DNA of 64,000 nt from Bradyrhizobium iriomotense (GCF_030160715.1 NZ_BSOW01000034.1:1-64000); one strand, 5' to 3'; positions 16,248-24,705 are shown, counted from the stretch's first letter. Translations and numbers: made by a program. The notes: generated by a model from the sequence alone, not told the origin.

Positions 16248-16529
16248 TCAATGCACGCGAATGACGTGCGGCCGGCCGAGGTCGATCAATCCTTGCACCG
16301 CCGAGAGGCGGTCTTCCAATGCAGCAATCGTCACAAGCAAATTATTGCGCCGCTCGTCCAGGATGCCTTTTTCGGCGTCGGACAATTTCGTCCGCGTCCT
16401 CTGCTGGTCGAGATCGAGAAGCGAGCCGCGATAGCCTGCGATTACGCGCGCAAGCTGCTTTGCCTCCTTCGACATCGACTTCATCGCGACATTTTGCCGG
16501 CGCGTCTCCGAATGGCCTTGCTGTCTCAT
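16248..16529 (-). CDS. Small helical protein, unknown function
   Basis: This 93-residue protein is basic and helical (KEAKQLARVIAGYRGSLLDLDQQRTRTKLSDAEKGILDERRNNLLVTIAALEDRLSAV in segments), compatible with a helical hairpin. The ATG at 16529 has GGGAGG eight bases upstream; a GTG at 16535 is too close to it. No signal peptide or membrane helix is present. I cannot assign a family. Confidence 0.65.
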   Translation of the reverse strand: MRQQGHSETRRQNVAMKSMSKEAKQLARVIAGYRGSLLDLDQQRTRTKLSDAEKGILDERRNNLLVTIAALEDRLSAVQGLIDLGRPHVIRVH

Positions 16530-16647
16530 CGTCACATCCTCCCGTAAGCCCCTTGCCCCGAGTGGACGGAGGAATCATCCGGTGAAGTTGTTACGTTCGA
16601 TGAAATCTACCTCTGCGTAATTGCCTCAAATTGTGCGGGCTGGAACG

Positions 16648-16674
16648 AAAAAGCCCGGCTCATGGCCGGGCTTT
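16648..16674. terminator. Bidirectional Rho-independent terminator
   Basis: AAAAAGCCCGGC and GCCGGGCTTT form a 10-base stem with a four- to five-base loop, flanked by A-rich and T-rich ends. It lies just after the stop of the minus-strand SH3 gene. Confidence 0.8.
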
Positions 16675-16682
16675 CGCTTTTC

Positions 16683-17639
16683 TTAGTGCCGCTCGCGGCC
16701 CGGAGGCCCGCTGGCCGGCGCACCGCCGCCATGCGGCGCGGCGTTGATATGCGGAGCACCGCCACCACCACCGCCGACATGGGGCGCTGCCGGCGCTGCC
16801 GCACGCGGAGCCGGCGCCTGCGCACGCGCATTCATCGGCGAGCCGTGACTGACATTGGGCTGCGCGACGTGCGGCGCCGCGGGCGCGGCCGAGACGCGCG
16901 GCGCTTCGTGGCCTCGCGCGATGTTGGGTTGCGGGCGTGCCATCGGTTGCACGCGGGCAGCGGCGCGGGCGTTCTCATGGGCTGCGGCGCGCGCATTCTC
17001 ATGCGTTGCACGCACCGCGTTCGCACGCGTCATCCGCGCCTGTGCATCCGCAGGGCGACCGCGGATCTCGCGGGCCTGCGATTGCTCACGGGTCATACGG
17101 GCTTGCGGCTGCTCGCGCGTCGCACGATTGGTCTCGCCGGCGCGGGTCCCGCCTCCAACCGCGATCGCACCTTCACGCGTCGCAGCGCGGCCGATGCGTG
17201 CGGCCCGCGGATCGATCGTCATCCGCGTCGCATTGCGCTCGTGCGATGTCCAGTAGTTCGCCCAGTAGTCGCGGCGGTGATACCATGGCCGGCCCGCATA
17301 ATAGCTCGACCAGTACGAGCTCAGCACGAACGGCACCACCGGCACGTCGACCTCGTCGACATAGTCGGGCAGATAGACATAGTGGTTGCGGTAGAGATAT
17401 TCGAGATATTGCGACGACACCCAACCGCGGTCATCCGACCAGCTCACGTCGCACCAGGCATTGCCTCGCAGGCAGCCGTGAATGTTGACGCGTGAGCCTC
17501 CGGGAATGCGATCGACCATCGGAAAGCCGGGACCCGGCCCTGCCCTCAATCCGACGGACGCAGTGACGATGCCGGGCGCAGCAAGCGCGGCAGTCGGCGC
17601 GAGCAGCATGGCTGCGGCAAAAACAAGTCTAAGCTTCAT
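16683..17639 (-). CDS. Secreted SH3b-domain protein with low-complexity Ala/Arg/His tail
   Basis: This 318-residue protein has a Sec signal peptide (MKLRLVFAAAMLLAPTAALA) followed directly by a bacterial SH3 domain (about 24-85). The domain shows the usual VGLRAGPGPGFPMVDRIPGGS and GWVSSQYLEYL. A Tyr/Trp-rich middle follows, then a long tail of repeated ENARAAA, QARMTRE and Pro/Ala/His stretches that is likely disordered. SH3b domains bind cell-wall peptides. The ATG at 17639 is chosen because the signal peptide starts there. It ends at a strong terminator. Confidence 0.82.
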   Translation of the reverse strand: MKLRLVFAAAMLLAPTAALAAPGIVTASVGLRAGPGPGFPMVDRIPGGSRVNIHGCLRGNAWCDVSWSDDRGWVSSQYLEYLYRNHYVYLPDYVDEVDVPVVPFVLSSYWSSYYAGRPWYHRRDYWANYWTSHERNATRMTIDPRAARIGRAATREGAIAVGGGTRAGETNRATREQPQARMTREQSQAREIRGRPADAQARMTRANAVRATHENARAAAHENARAAARVQPMARPQPNIARGHEAPRVSAAPAAPHVAQPNVSHGSPMNARAQAPAPRAAAPAAPHVGGGGGGAPHINAAPHGGGAPASGPPGRERH

Positions 17640-17798
17640 GGCGTGATCCTCCTCATGCGAGCAGGAACGTTCGAGCGGAACGAGCGTTCCGCGCCATCGC
17701 GTCGAAGTTGCCGAAAGATCGAGACGCGTCGGAGAGATGAGTTCAATATTCATCTGCCGTTCATCGAGCGCAAATCAACTCACCGCACCATGACGTCA

Positions 17799-17879
17799 CG
17801 TAGCCCGGATGAGCGAAGCGATATCCGGGAACGTCCGTCCGTCGAACTCCCGGATCTCGCTTCGCTCATCCGGGCTACG
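17799..17879. repeat. Intergenic repeat with 23-base perfect arms
   Basis: The arms start CGTAGCCCGGATGAGCG and end CGCTCATCCGGGCTACG and pair perfectly over 23 bases; an inner TATCCGGGA/TCCCGGAT pair adds to the hairpin. This is the best-preserved copy of the GCCCGGATGAG family in the window. It lies 10 bases after the stop of the hydroxylase gene and could act as its terminator. Confidence 0.88.
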
Positions 17880-17889
17880 ATTTCTGCGC

Positions 17890-19815
17890 TCAGTTCACCT
17901 GCAACATGAATCCATCGAAAAACGCCGCCAGTTCTGCGTAGGCATCGAGCGGCAGCACATGTGCGACGTATTGGTCCGGCCGCACCACGACCATGCATCC
18001 CGCATTGCGATCGATCCCGCGCATCGCAAAGATGTCGTGACCGTTCTTGAGATCGGGGCAGAACATCTTTTCGTAGTCGCGAAGTCCGTACCGTCCCTTC
18101 GCTGGCAGAAGCAGTGACGGCATCGCCCCGATGGCGAGCTCGCGATGATCCTGCTGGAATACTGCACGCACGTCGATCACCGAGTCGATATCGGCATCGC
18201 CAGACGTATAGCGCCGCACCGGAGACTCGCGCCCCTGACTCAGGAAATTGCAGAGCGCGGCAATTGGGCCATCGCCCGCAGCGGGGTTGCCCGAGCCGGC
18301 AAAGGCAAAGATGCGCCAGCGTCCGTCCGCCCTGGCGACGTGGCCGAGGTGAACGGGCTTTGCATCGGCAAGTCGGATCACCGGCGCCGAATGAAAGCGC
18401 TTGCCGATCACGAGCCCGTTGGCCAGATGCTGATGTGTGGAGTTGCCGGTGAGGAGGCCCGGCCGATAATGCGTCGCGGTGCCCGCGGTGTAGCGCCCGT
18501 GGCGGACAAAATAGTCCTGGGTCTTGGCCGCGTCCGCGGCCTTGCCGTCGCCCTTGGCCGAGGCCAGGATGGTCGCCCATTCGCGATCGAACTCGATCAG
18601 CTCTTTTGCCACCGCCTGCCGTTCGGCCGAATAGCCGTGCAGCAGCTGCGGCGCGCATTGCTTGCGCAGCACAGAGGCAAGCTTCCAGCCCAGATTGAAG
18701 GCGTCCTGCATCGAGACGTTCATGCCCTGCCCCGCCTTCGGACTGTGGGTATGGCAGGCATCGCCAGCGATGAAGACGCGCGGCAGCCGCGTCGCGGTCT
18801 CCGCCTCGGGCACATCGTCGAACTTGTCCGTCAAACGCTGTCCGATCTCGTAGACCGACCACCAGGCGATCTCCTTCACCTCGAGCGTGTAGGGATTGAG
18901 AATGCGGCGTGCCTTCGCGATCAAATCGTCGGAGGTGATGTTGCGGCTCGCAACACGCTCGCCGATGTCGAGCGTCGTGAGCTCGACATAGAGGCGGACG
19001 AGATAGCCGCCCTCGCGCGGGATGACGATGATGCTGCCGTCATTGGCCGACTGGATCAATGCCTTGAAGCGGATGTCGGGAAAGTCGGTCACCGCGAGCA
19101 CGTCCATCACGCCCCAGGCGTGGTTGGCGGAATCGCCGTGCAGCTCGCGGCCGATGGATTTGCGCACGGTCGAGCGCGCGCCATCGCAGCCGACGACATA
19201 GCGCGCCTTCACGGTTTCGATCTCGCCCTGATGGCCGGGATCGACGCGCTCCAGCCGCACTGTCACCGCGTGATCTTCGGAGCGCGCCGCGGGATCGACA
19301 TGGAGATCGACGAGACGCCGCGCGTAATGCGGCTCGAGCTTGGCCGGCGACTTGCGCATCACGTCGAGGAAGCCGTCATGCACGCGCGCCTGGTTCAGGA
19401 TGACATGCGGAAATTCGGATAGCCCGTCCTTGACATCCTGCACGCGGCCGCTGCGCACGATCTTGGCGCTGCGCTTGTCGTCGGGTTTCCAGAACGTCGT
19501 CTCGTTGACCCAGCAGGCCTCCCTCAGCACGCGCTCGGCGAAGCCGTAGGCTTGGAACATCTCCATGGTGCGGCAGGCGACGCCGTCGGCCTGGCCGACC
19601 AGAAGCCGGCCGGGCTTCTGCTCGACGATGCAGGTCTTGATGTCGGGAAACGCTGCGAGCTGTGCCGCGAGCGTGAGGCCTGCCGGGCCGCAACCGACGA
19701 TCAAAACGTCGACCTCGTCCGGAACGGCTCCGGTCGTGCCAGAGGGCTGAATGCGCGCTGCGGGGTCGGCGATGTCGGGGTCGCCCGGCAAAAATCCGTT
19801 GAGATGGAACTGCAT
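17890..19815 (-). CDS. mobA: FAD-dependent aromatic hydroxylase, MobA/phenol 2-monooxygenase family
   Basis: This 641-residue flavoprotein opens with MQFHLNGFLPGDPDI, typical of 3-hydroxybenzoate 4-monooxygenase (MobA). It has the FAD GxGxxG motif VGCGPAGLTLAAQ (about 39-51), the DG motif CDGARSTVRKSIG and the GD motif GDACHTHSPKAGQGMN. The C-terminal thioredoxin-like domain ends the chain, as in phenol hydroxylases. It would hydroxylate a phenolic acid with NAD(P)H and O2. The MarR gene is divergent and a dyad lies between them. The exact substrate is inferred from family resemblance. Confidence 0.85.
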   Translation of the reverse strand: MQFHLNGFLPGDPDIADPAARIQPSGTTGAVPDEVDVLIVGCGPAGLTLAAQLAAFPDIKTCIVEQKPGRLLVGQADGVACRTMEMFQAYGFAERVLREACWVNETTFWKPDDKRSAKIVRSGRVQDVKDGLSEFPHVILNQARVHDGFLDVMRKSPAKLEPHYARRLVDLHVDPAARSEDHAVTVRLERVDPGHQGEIETVKARYVVGCDGARSTVRKSIGRELHGDSANHAWGVMDVLAVTDFPDIRFKALIQSANDGSIIVIPREGGYLVRLYVELTTLDIGERVASRNITSDDLIAKARRILNPYTLEVKEIAWWSVYEIGQRLTDKFDDVPEAETATRLPRVFIAGDACHTHSPKAGQGMNVSMQDAFNLGWKLASVLRKQCAPQLLHGYSAERQAVAKELIEFDREWATILASAKGDGKAADAAKTQDYFVRHGRYTAGTATHYRPGLLTGNSTHQHLANGLVIGKRFHSAPVIRLADAKPVHLGHVARADGRWRIFAFAGSGNPAAGDGPIAALCNFLSQGRESPVRRYTSGDADIDSVIDVRAVFQQDHRELAIGAMPSLLLPAKGRYGLRDYEKMFCPDLKNGHDIFAMRGIDRNAGCMVVVRPDQYVAHVLPLDAYAELAAFFDGFMLQVN

Positions 19816-19883
19816 GAACCTGCTCCTCCCCGTCTTGCTTTAGGCCTTGCGAACCCGCGTTAGGCCCTTCTTCAATATTGCTC

Positions 19884-19906
19884 AGTATACTGACTATCAG
19901 TATACT
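19884..19906. promoter_or_regulatory. MarR operator dyad between mobA-like and MarR genes
   Basis: AGTATACTGA and TCAGTATACT form a perfect 10-base inverted repeat with a three-base spacer. The site is 31 bases upstream of the MarR GTG and 69 bases upstream of the hydroxylase ATG, where it could block both promoters. Confidence 0.75.
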
Positions 19907-19936
19907 CGTCAACACCCGCCATCCAAGGAGCGTCCG

Positions 19937-20401
19937 GTGAAAGACAACAACGACATGCCCGGCCATCTGGCCCGTCGCTTTCAGCAGATTGCAGTGGCGG
20001 TGTTCCTCGCCGAGGTGGAGGACGCAGGCTTCGATCTCACGCCCGTGCAATATGCGGCGCTCGCGACCATCAAGGCCAATCCGGGGCTCGACCAGGTGAC
20101 GCTGGCAGGCCTGATCGCCTACGACCGCACGACCATCACGGGCGTGATCGATCGCCTCGTGCAGAAGGGCCTCACAGAGCGTCGCGCCAGCAGCCGCGAC
20201 CGGCGCGCGCGCGAGCTCGAAATCACCGACGAGGGACGCAAGACGCTGCGCGCCATCACGCCGGCAGTCGAGGCGGCGCAGCGGATCATGCTGCGCGGCC
20301 TGACCGACAAGGAGGCCAACGATCTGATGCGGCTCTTGCGCAAGGCGATCGCCGCCGGCAACGAGCTCAGCCGCGCGCCGCTGCGCGAGGGCTCGACCTG
20401 A
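19937..20401 (+). CDS. MarR family regulator, probable repressor of the divergent hydroxylase
   Basis: This 154-residue winged-helix regulator shows the MarR recognition-helix region LDQVTLAGLIAYDRTTITGVIDRLVQKGLTERR and wing RDRRARELEITDEGRK. Flanking helices would dimerise. It starts at a GTG preceded by AAGGAG with ideal spacing. Divergent orientation to the mobA-like gene, with a perfect dyad between, suggests ligand-relieved repression by an aromatic acid, as is usual for this family. The effector is unknown. Confidence 0.9.
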   Translation: MKDNNDMPGHLARRFQQIAVAVFLAEVEDAGFDLTPVQYAALATIKANPGLDQVTLAGLIAYDRTTITGVIDRLVQKGLTERRASSRDRRARELEITDEGRKTLRAITPAVEAAQRIMLRGLTDKEANDLMRLLRKAIAAGNELSRAPLREGST

Positions 20402-20407
20402 GCGCGC

Positions 20408-20929
20408 TCACGTCTTCAGCGTCAGCCGGCCCATGAAGTCGCGCTTGCCTAGCGGCGCACCCTTGTGGCGGAGGATGGCGTAGGTCGTGGTCGCATGGAA
20501 AAAGAAGTTCGGCAGCGAAAACGACATCAGAAAACCCTCCGCGGTGAACGGCAGCGTGCGCTCACCCACCTTGAAGGTGACGTCGCGGCCGATCAGAGCA
20601 TTGACGGCGTCCGGCGTCAGAGCGGAGATTTCGTTGCGTGCCTCGGTCACCAGTGCCTGAAGCGCGGCGTAGTCGAGATCGGGCTTGATGCTCGGCGGGA
20701 CGAACACCCCGTCCCTCGCCGCTGCGAGCGCGCCGCGCGAATGATGCGCGACCGAGACCACTTGGGCGCGCAGCGGCCACATGTCAGGCGCAAGGCGCGT
20801 CTCGACGACCTCGGCGGGATCGATGCCCTTCTCCTTGAAATGGACAAGGCCCTTGTCGAGAAAGCCGCCGACCGCGCCAAGGATCTGAAGATAGTTGGCA
20901 ACCGTTGCGTCGTAGAGCGAAAAAGCCAT
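20408..20929 (-). CDS. DUF1993 family protein
   Basis: This 173-residue protein has the DUF1993 pattern: MAFSLYDATVANYLQILGAVGGFLDKG, RLAPDMWPLRAQV with a following VAHHSRGALA, and the end segment SLPNFFFHATTTYAILRHKG. The family is helical and resembles the DinB/YfiT metal-binding bundle, with conserved His residues, but its activity is unknown. The ATG at 20929 begins the conserved region. It converges with the MarR gene, six bases apart. Confidence 0.88.
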   Translation of the reverse strand: MAFSLYDATVANYLQILGAVGGFLDKGLVHFKEKGIDPAEVVETRLAPDMWPLRAQVVSVAHHSRGALAAARDGVFVPPSIKPDLDYAALQALVTEARNEISALTPDAVNALIGRDVTFKVGERTLPFTAEGFLMSFSLPNFFFHATTTYAILRHKGAPLGKRDFMGRLTLKT

Positions 20930-21071
20930 GGCGTAACTCCCCCGTTTTGGATGTCGTTCGGGAGGTAGAGTTCCTGCAAATTCGCGGCGATTGCAACCGG
21001 TGCCCAAATTTATCGCAGCGCGGCGAAACCTGGAACTAACTTTCGGCTGCTACCGTCGCGCCATTCTGCGC

Positions 21072-21086
21072 TTAACGCGTGATTAA
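21072..21086. promoter_or_regulatory. CtrA-type site TTAA-N7-TTAA
   Basis: TTAACGCGTGATTAA is an exact match to the alphaproteobacterial CtrA consensus, followed by C as in TTAAC. It lies 22 bases before the ATG of the secreted COG4315-like gene. Confidence 0.5.
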
Positions 21087-21107
21087 CTTTGCGATCGGGA
21101 GCCTTGG

Positions 21108-21539
21108 ATGTTCAGGTTCGTCATGGTGGCCGCAGCCGCACTGCTCTTTTCCGAGCAGGCGCTAGCGAACGGACATGGCTCGGATGCCCCGCCGCCGCCA
21201 AAACCCGACGCCACCACCGCGCCGGCTCGCGTGATCCTGACCAAGCAAGGCCCAAAGCTCGTCGATCTCAAGGGCATGACGCTGTACTATTACGAGCGTG
21301 ACACCAGCGGCAAGACATCGAACTGCGACGGCAAATGCACCCAGAGCTGGACCCCGCTGTCGGCACCGACCGACGCCAAGGCGGTCGGCGACTTCACCGT
21401 GATCACCCGCAACGACGGCAGCAAGATGTGGGCCTACCGCTATCGCCCGCTCTATACGTCTCCCGCCGACAAGGCACCCGGCGACACCAATGGCAACGCC
21501 ACGACCCTGCAATGGCGGATTGCCAGGCCCGACGAATAG
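21108..21539 (+). CDS. Secreted COG4315-type protein (YxxxD repeat family)
   Basis: This 143-residue protein has a signal peptide (MFRFVMVAAAALLFSEQALA). Its domain shows the family pattern LVDLKGMTLYYYERDTSGKTSNCDGKCTQSWTPL, with paired Cys in NCDGKC, and a second similar strand region MWAYRYRPLYTSPADKAPGD. These proteins are periplasmic or lipid-anchored beta-rich units of unknown function, often linked to redox or stress loci. The ATG follows a CtrA-type motif. Confidence 0.82.
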   Translation: MFRFVMVAAAALLFSEQALANGHGSDAPPPPKPDATTAPARVILTKQGPKLVDLKGMTLYYYERDTSGKTSNCDGKCTQSWTPLSAPTDAKAVGDFTVITRNDGSKMWAYRYRPLYTSPADKAPGDTNGNATTLQWRIARPDE

Positions 21540-21555
21540 CGCGACTGCTCGGAGC

Positions 21556-21753
21556 TCAGTGCCTCGAGCTGCTCGCGACCGTTGCATGAGGCGCCGAATC
21601 GGCGGAAGCGTAATTCACTTCCGGATTCCAATGCACCGCCGCGTAAAGGATCATTCCTGCCAGGATTGAACCGTAAAAGCCGACACTCGCCCACCGCCAT
21701 TTTCGCGCAATGCGGCGGTCGCTCTCATTCAATTGATAAAAGAATTTCTGCAT
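21556..21753 (-). CDS. Small single-pass membrane protein
   Basis: This encodes 65 residues: MQKFFYQLNESDRRIARKWRWASVGFYG, one membrane helix (about 24-42) and a short polar tail ending in His. The basic segment before the helix puts the N-terminus in the cytoplasm. The ATG at 21753 is used because upstream in-frame residues are not protein-like. No family is recognised. Confidence 0.6.
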   Translation of the reverse strand: MQKFFYQLNESDRRIARKWRWASVGFYGSILAGMILYAAVHWNPEVNYASADSAPHATVASSSRH

Positions 21754-21880
21754 GGTGCCTCCGTTGGCAACGAGCCATCGAGGCATAGCGCACGCGCACC
21801 AAACCCGCTGTGAGGCAGTTCACGTTTTTGCGGTTCCATAGCGCAGCGCGGAGGTGATTCCATCCTCCGCAGCTACTCGC

Positions 21881-22534
21881 TTACCCGCGGAAGCCATCTC
21901 CCGTACCGGTTTGCGCCGTCCGTCCGGGTGGCAGCACCACCACGGTCGAACCGAGCTTCACCCGGTCGTAGAGGTCGATCACATCCTCGTTGCGCATCCG
22001 GATGCACCCGGACGAGATCGCCTGGCCGATGTACTCCGGCTGGTTGGTGCCGTGGATGCGATACAGCGTGTCCTTGTTGCCGGCGTAGAGATAGAGCGCG
22101 CGCGCACCAAGTGGATTGGCAGCACCGCCGGCCACACGTGACGGATAGGGCCCAAGCCGCGCCTGGATCTCCGCCGTCGGAATCCAGTCCGGCCATTCGG
22201 CCATCTTGCCAACCCGCGCTACGCCGGAGAACGCCATCGCTTCCTCGCCGACGGCGACGCCGTAGCGGATCGCCTTGCCCTGCGGCAGGACATAGTAGAG
22301 ATAGCGCGCGTCGGTATCGACCAGGATCGTGCCTGGCTGCTCCTTGCGCGGATAGTCGACCATATGGCGGAGATATTGTTCGGGCACGTTCGCCTTCGCG
22401 TAAGGCGTATGCGCCAGCAACTGACGGTCGCGTGGCGTCATGCTTGCATCGTTGGATGGCGACAGTGTCGCCTGCATGCAACCGCCCAGTGGCAGCAACG
22501 CGGCTACCAATATTGCGATAGAGGATTTTTGCAC
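21881..22534 (-). CDS. L,D-transpeptidase (YkuD/ErfK type) lipoprotein
   Basis: This 217-residue protein starts at a GTG that opens a lipoprotein signal (VQKSSIAILVAALLPLGGC, lipid Cys19). The YkuD catalytic domain carries the conserved HG (His161) and SSGCIRMRNEDV with the nucleophile Cys177. Such enzymes make 3-3 cross-links in peptidoglycan or attach lipoproteins to it. Upstream in-frame starts would bury the lipobox, so GTG is preferred. The gene is monocistronic on this strand. Confidence 0.9.
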   Translation of the reverse strand: MQKSSIAILVAALLPLGGCMQATLSPSNDASMTPRDRQLLAHTPYAKANVPEQYLRHMVDYPRKEQPGTILVDTDARYLYYVLPQGKAIRYGVAVGEEAMAFSGVARVGKMAEWPDWIPTAEIQARLGPYPSRVAGGAANPLGARALYLYAGNKDTLYRIHGTNQPEYIGQAISSGCIRMRNEDVIDLYDRVKLGSTVVVLPPGRTAQTGTGDGFRG

Positions 22535-22801
22535 AGCCTGCCCCAGGTTGCGCCCCCAACCATCTATATCTGCTGCCCAAATCGTGCTGAAAAAATGGCA
22601 GCACGGCGGGAACACTGACATGTGTTCGACAGCCAAGGGTTCCACCGGCACGTCCGGGAAGGGGCCGGCCCCACACTCTCCTTCCCGCCGCCTTGCTTTG
22701 GTCAAACCCGGCTGGACTCGTGCGTACCGGGGGCGGAAGACCGACTGATCCCTTTCAATCGGCTCGCGCGAATGCGGACGACCAAGGTTTAAGGAGCTTC
22801 G

Positions 22802-23749
22802 ATGCTCGCGTCGCTGAATAGCAAGCAAATCGTCGATGAAATCGTCAAGGACACGGTGAAGGACAACGATCCGCACGACGTGCTCGACATCGCGCCCGAG
22901 ATCGTCCTCGCCTCGCGCCCGGACAAGGGCGCTCCCACACTCGTGCCTGACAGCGCAGCACGTCCGGAGCCGAAGATCAATCTGGTGACCGAGGCTCCCG
23001 CTGCGGCGCCGTCGGTCGACACCGCGGTTCGCGCAGCGGCCGGCGATCTCCACATCAGGCGCAAGCGCTCGTCGGTCGGCAGATGGTTCAGCGGTGCGTT
23101 CGTCACCCTGCTGTTCGCCGGAGGCAGCGCCGCCGCGACCATCGCCTGGCAGACTCATGGCGATACGGCGAAAGCGATCGTCGCTGCATGGATGCCAACC
23201 CTGGTTGCTGCGCCGTCGCAGGCGACGCCGCCGGTGACGGAGCAGGCTTCGCCGTCAACCGAGCAGCAAGGGACTGCGGCCGATCAACCCGCCGAGCAAC
23301 CGGCAATTCCGACTCAGGCACAGGACAACAGCAACACGAGCCCACCGACGGCGCCCGACTCGGCACAGTCGCTCCAGTCGATGACACGTGATCTCGCCGC
23401 GATGACGCAGCAGATCGCGCAGCTCAAGGCAAACATCGCCGAACTGAAAGCGAGCCAGGAGCAGATGGCACGCGAGATCGCGAAGGCCGCAACGCCAAAG
23501 CCGGCTGAGGCCAGGATTGCCGATCCACGCGTGAAGCTCTCGGCTCTGCCGCCGCGGCCGCCGGCGCCGCCTGTCCGCAAACCCAGGCCAGTGGCCGCGA
23601 CCCCGGCCTATTCACCGACTTACGCGCCGGCGCCGATCGCGCCTCCGCCGCAAGCTGCTGTCGTTCCACCGCCGCCGCCGCCTGCTTCCACTTCGCAGCT
23701 CGCCGATGACGACGGACCGGTGGTACGCCCGCCGATGCCGGTGCACTAG
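22802..23749 (+). CDS. Membrane protein with coiled coil and Pro-rich tail (paralogue of the gene at 4207)
   Basis: This 315-residue protein has an N-terminal cytoplasmic part (about 1-90), one membrane helix (about 95-115), a Thr/Gln/Pro linker, a coiled coil (LQSMTRDLAAMTQQIAQLKANIAELKASQEQM in segments) and a Pro/Ala-rich tail. The layout mirrors the gene at 4207. AAGGAGC precedes the ATG. The role is unknown; cell-envelope spanning is inference. Confidence 0.75.
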   Translation: MLASLNSKQIVDEIVKDTVKDNDPHDVLDIAPEIVLASRPDKGAPTLVPDSAARPEPKINLVTEAPAAAPSVDTAVRAAAGDLHIRRKRSSVGRWFSGAFVTLLFAGGSAAATIAWQTHGDTAKAIVAAWMPTLVAAPSQATPPVTEQASPSTEQQGTAADQPAEQPAIPTQAQDNSNTSPPTAPDSAQSLQSMTRDLAAMTQQIAQLKANIAELKASQEQMAREIAKAATPKPAEARIADPRVKLSALPPRPPAPPVRKPRPVAATPAYSPTYAPAPIAPPPQAAVVPPPPPPASTSQLADDDGPVVRPPMPVH

Positions 23750-23841
23750 CCTCGAGCTCATGAACCCTTCGACAGCATAGCGAGACCAAGGCAGGGGACC
23801 GGTTCGCTCACCGACCGGACATCCGCCGCGGGCCGACAACC

Positions 23842-24117
23842 ATGCTGACGATCAGACGCTTCGTTTCGACTCGCTTCGTTTCGACTCTATGGCTCGCGGT
23901 AACGCCGCTTGTCATTCTGTCCGCGATCGTCGGAGTGTTCGCGCTGATCGGACCAGCAAGCTGGATCATTTCAACGCTCGCGGGTCCGCAGGCCGCGGAC
24001 AACTTCGTCGCCAACGTCATGACGCTGTTCGGTATGCTGGTGTTGTTCGCGCCGCTTGCGATGATGATCTACGCGCTCGTCTCGCTCGTGCGCTGGCTCG
24101 TGCCGAAGCAGAGGTGA
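23842..24117 (+). CDS. Small two-helix inner-membrane protein
   Basis: This 91-residue protein has two strong membrane helices (about 15-45 and 60-83) separated by a short loop with GPQAADNFVANV. The N-terminal leader is basic and encoded by a short direct repeat (CGTTTCGACTCGCTTCGTTTCGACTC). It follows the coiled-coil gene by 92 bases and could share its transcript. No family recognised. Confidence 0.65.
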   Translation: MLTIRRFVSTRFVSTLWLAVTPLVILSAIVGVFALIGPASWIISTLAGPQAADNFVANVMTLFGMLVLFAPLAMMIYALVSLVRWLVPKQR

Positions 24118-24187
24118 CGCTGTCCGAGTCGTTACGAGGCGTTGAGTCCGGGCGACTACGGTAGCGAGGATTCGCGCTCTGCTCGCA

Positions 24188-24229
24188 AAGAGAAAAGGCC
24201 GTCGGGATCTATGCCGCCGGCCTTCTCTT
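24188..24229. terminator. Imperfect terminator-like hairpin
   Basis: AAGAGAAAAGGCCG pairs with CGGCCTTCTCTT with a small bulge. The T-run is weak on the plus strand. It follows the small membrane-protein gene by about 70 bases. Confidence 0.45.
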
Positions 24230-24295
24230 GCAACTGCCGGTTCCCGGAGCCCGGTTCTGTTGCAATTCCATGCCGCAAGCATGACGCGCGCATAT

Positions 24296-24310
24296 TTAAT
24301 AAAACCTTAA
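24296..24310. promoter_or_regulatory. CtrA-type site TTAA-N7-TTAA
   Basis: TTAATAAAACCTTAA is an exact spacing match to the CtrA consensus. It lies about 160 bases upstream of the DUF6894 start. Confidence 0.45.
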
Positions 24311-24468
24311 TGACCTCGCGGGCTGCACATGATTTTTGCGCCATACGCACAGAGATTGCACGGACGCTTTGTTCGGGAAAGTTCGACTCAGTGGTACCAT
24401 CTCCTGCATGAGACTTGTCGTCGGACTTGAGTACGCAAGACTTTGTAGTCAAGACTTGGGGACCTCGA

Positions 24469-24705
24469 ATGCCTTACTACTCCTTCGATCTCGTGGTTGG
24501 TGAAGAGTTCAAGAACCAGGGCGGCATTATCCTCGAAGACATCGAGGTCGCCTCTGATCGGGCTGAACAACTCGCCAACGAGCTGTCGCAAGTGAACCCT
24601 GATCTTCAGCACAGGGGCTGCGCCGTGCGCGTCACTGACCGTGATCACAAAGAGGTCTATCGGACGCCGCTCGATCCCGTTCCGAGCTGGCAACGGTTCG
24701 GTTAG
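24469..24705 (+). CDS. DUF6894 family protein
   Basis: This 78-residue protein begins MPYYSFDLVVGEEFKNQGGIILED, the usual start of the DUF6894 family (MPxYxFxV..G.......G..L.D), with a following helix IEVASDRAEQLANELSQV and an end strand HKEVYRTPL. The family is small, alpha/beta and abundant in Bradyrhizobium; function is unknown. The ATG at 24469 is preferred over one at 24415 because it opens the conserved strand. Confidence 0.85.
   Translation: MPYYSFDLVVGEEFKNQGGIILEDIEVASDRAEQLANELSQVNPDLQHRGCAVRVTDRDHKEVYRTPLDPVPSWQRFG

Larger units (their letters stand above)
24118..24468. other. 351-base gene-free region
   Basis: This stretch contains the imperfect hairpin at 24188-24229 and a CtrA-type site at 24296-24310. 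No coding sequence is convincing. AT content rises around 24290-24320, consistent with a promoter for the DUF6894 gene. Confidence 0.5.

Noticed and set aside
18145-19422. A 425-residue plus-strand open frame
   Set aside because: Antisense to the MobA-like hydroxylase; composition is shadow-like.
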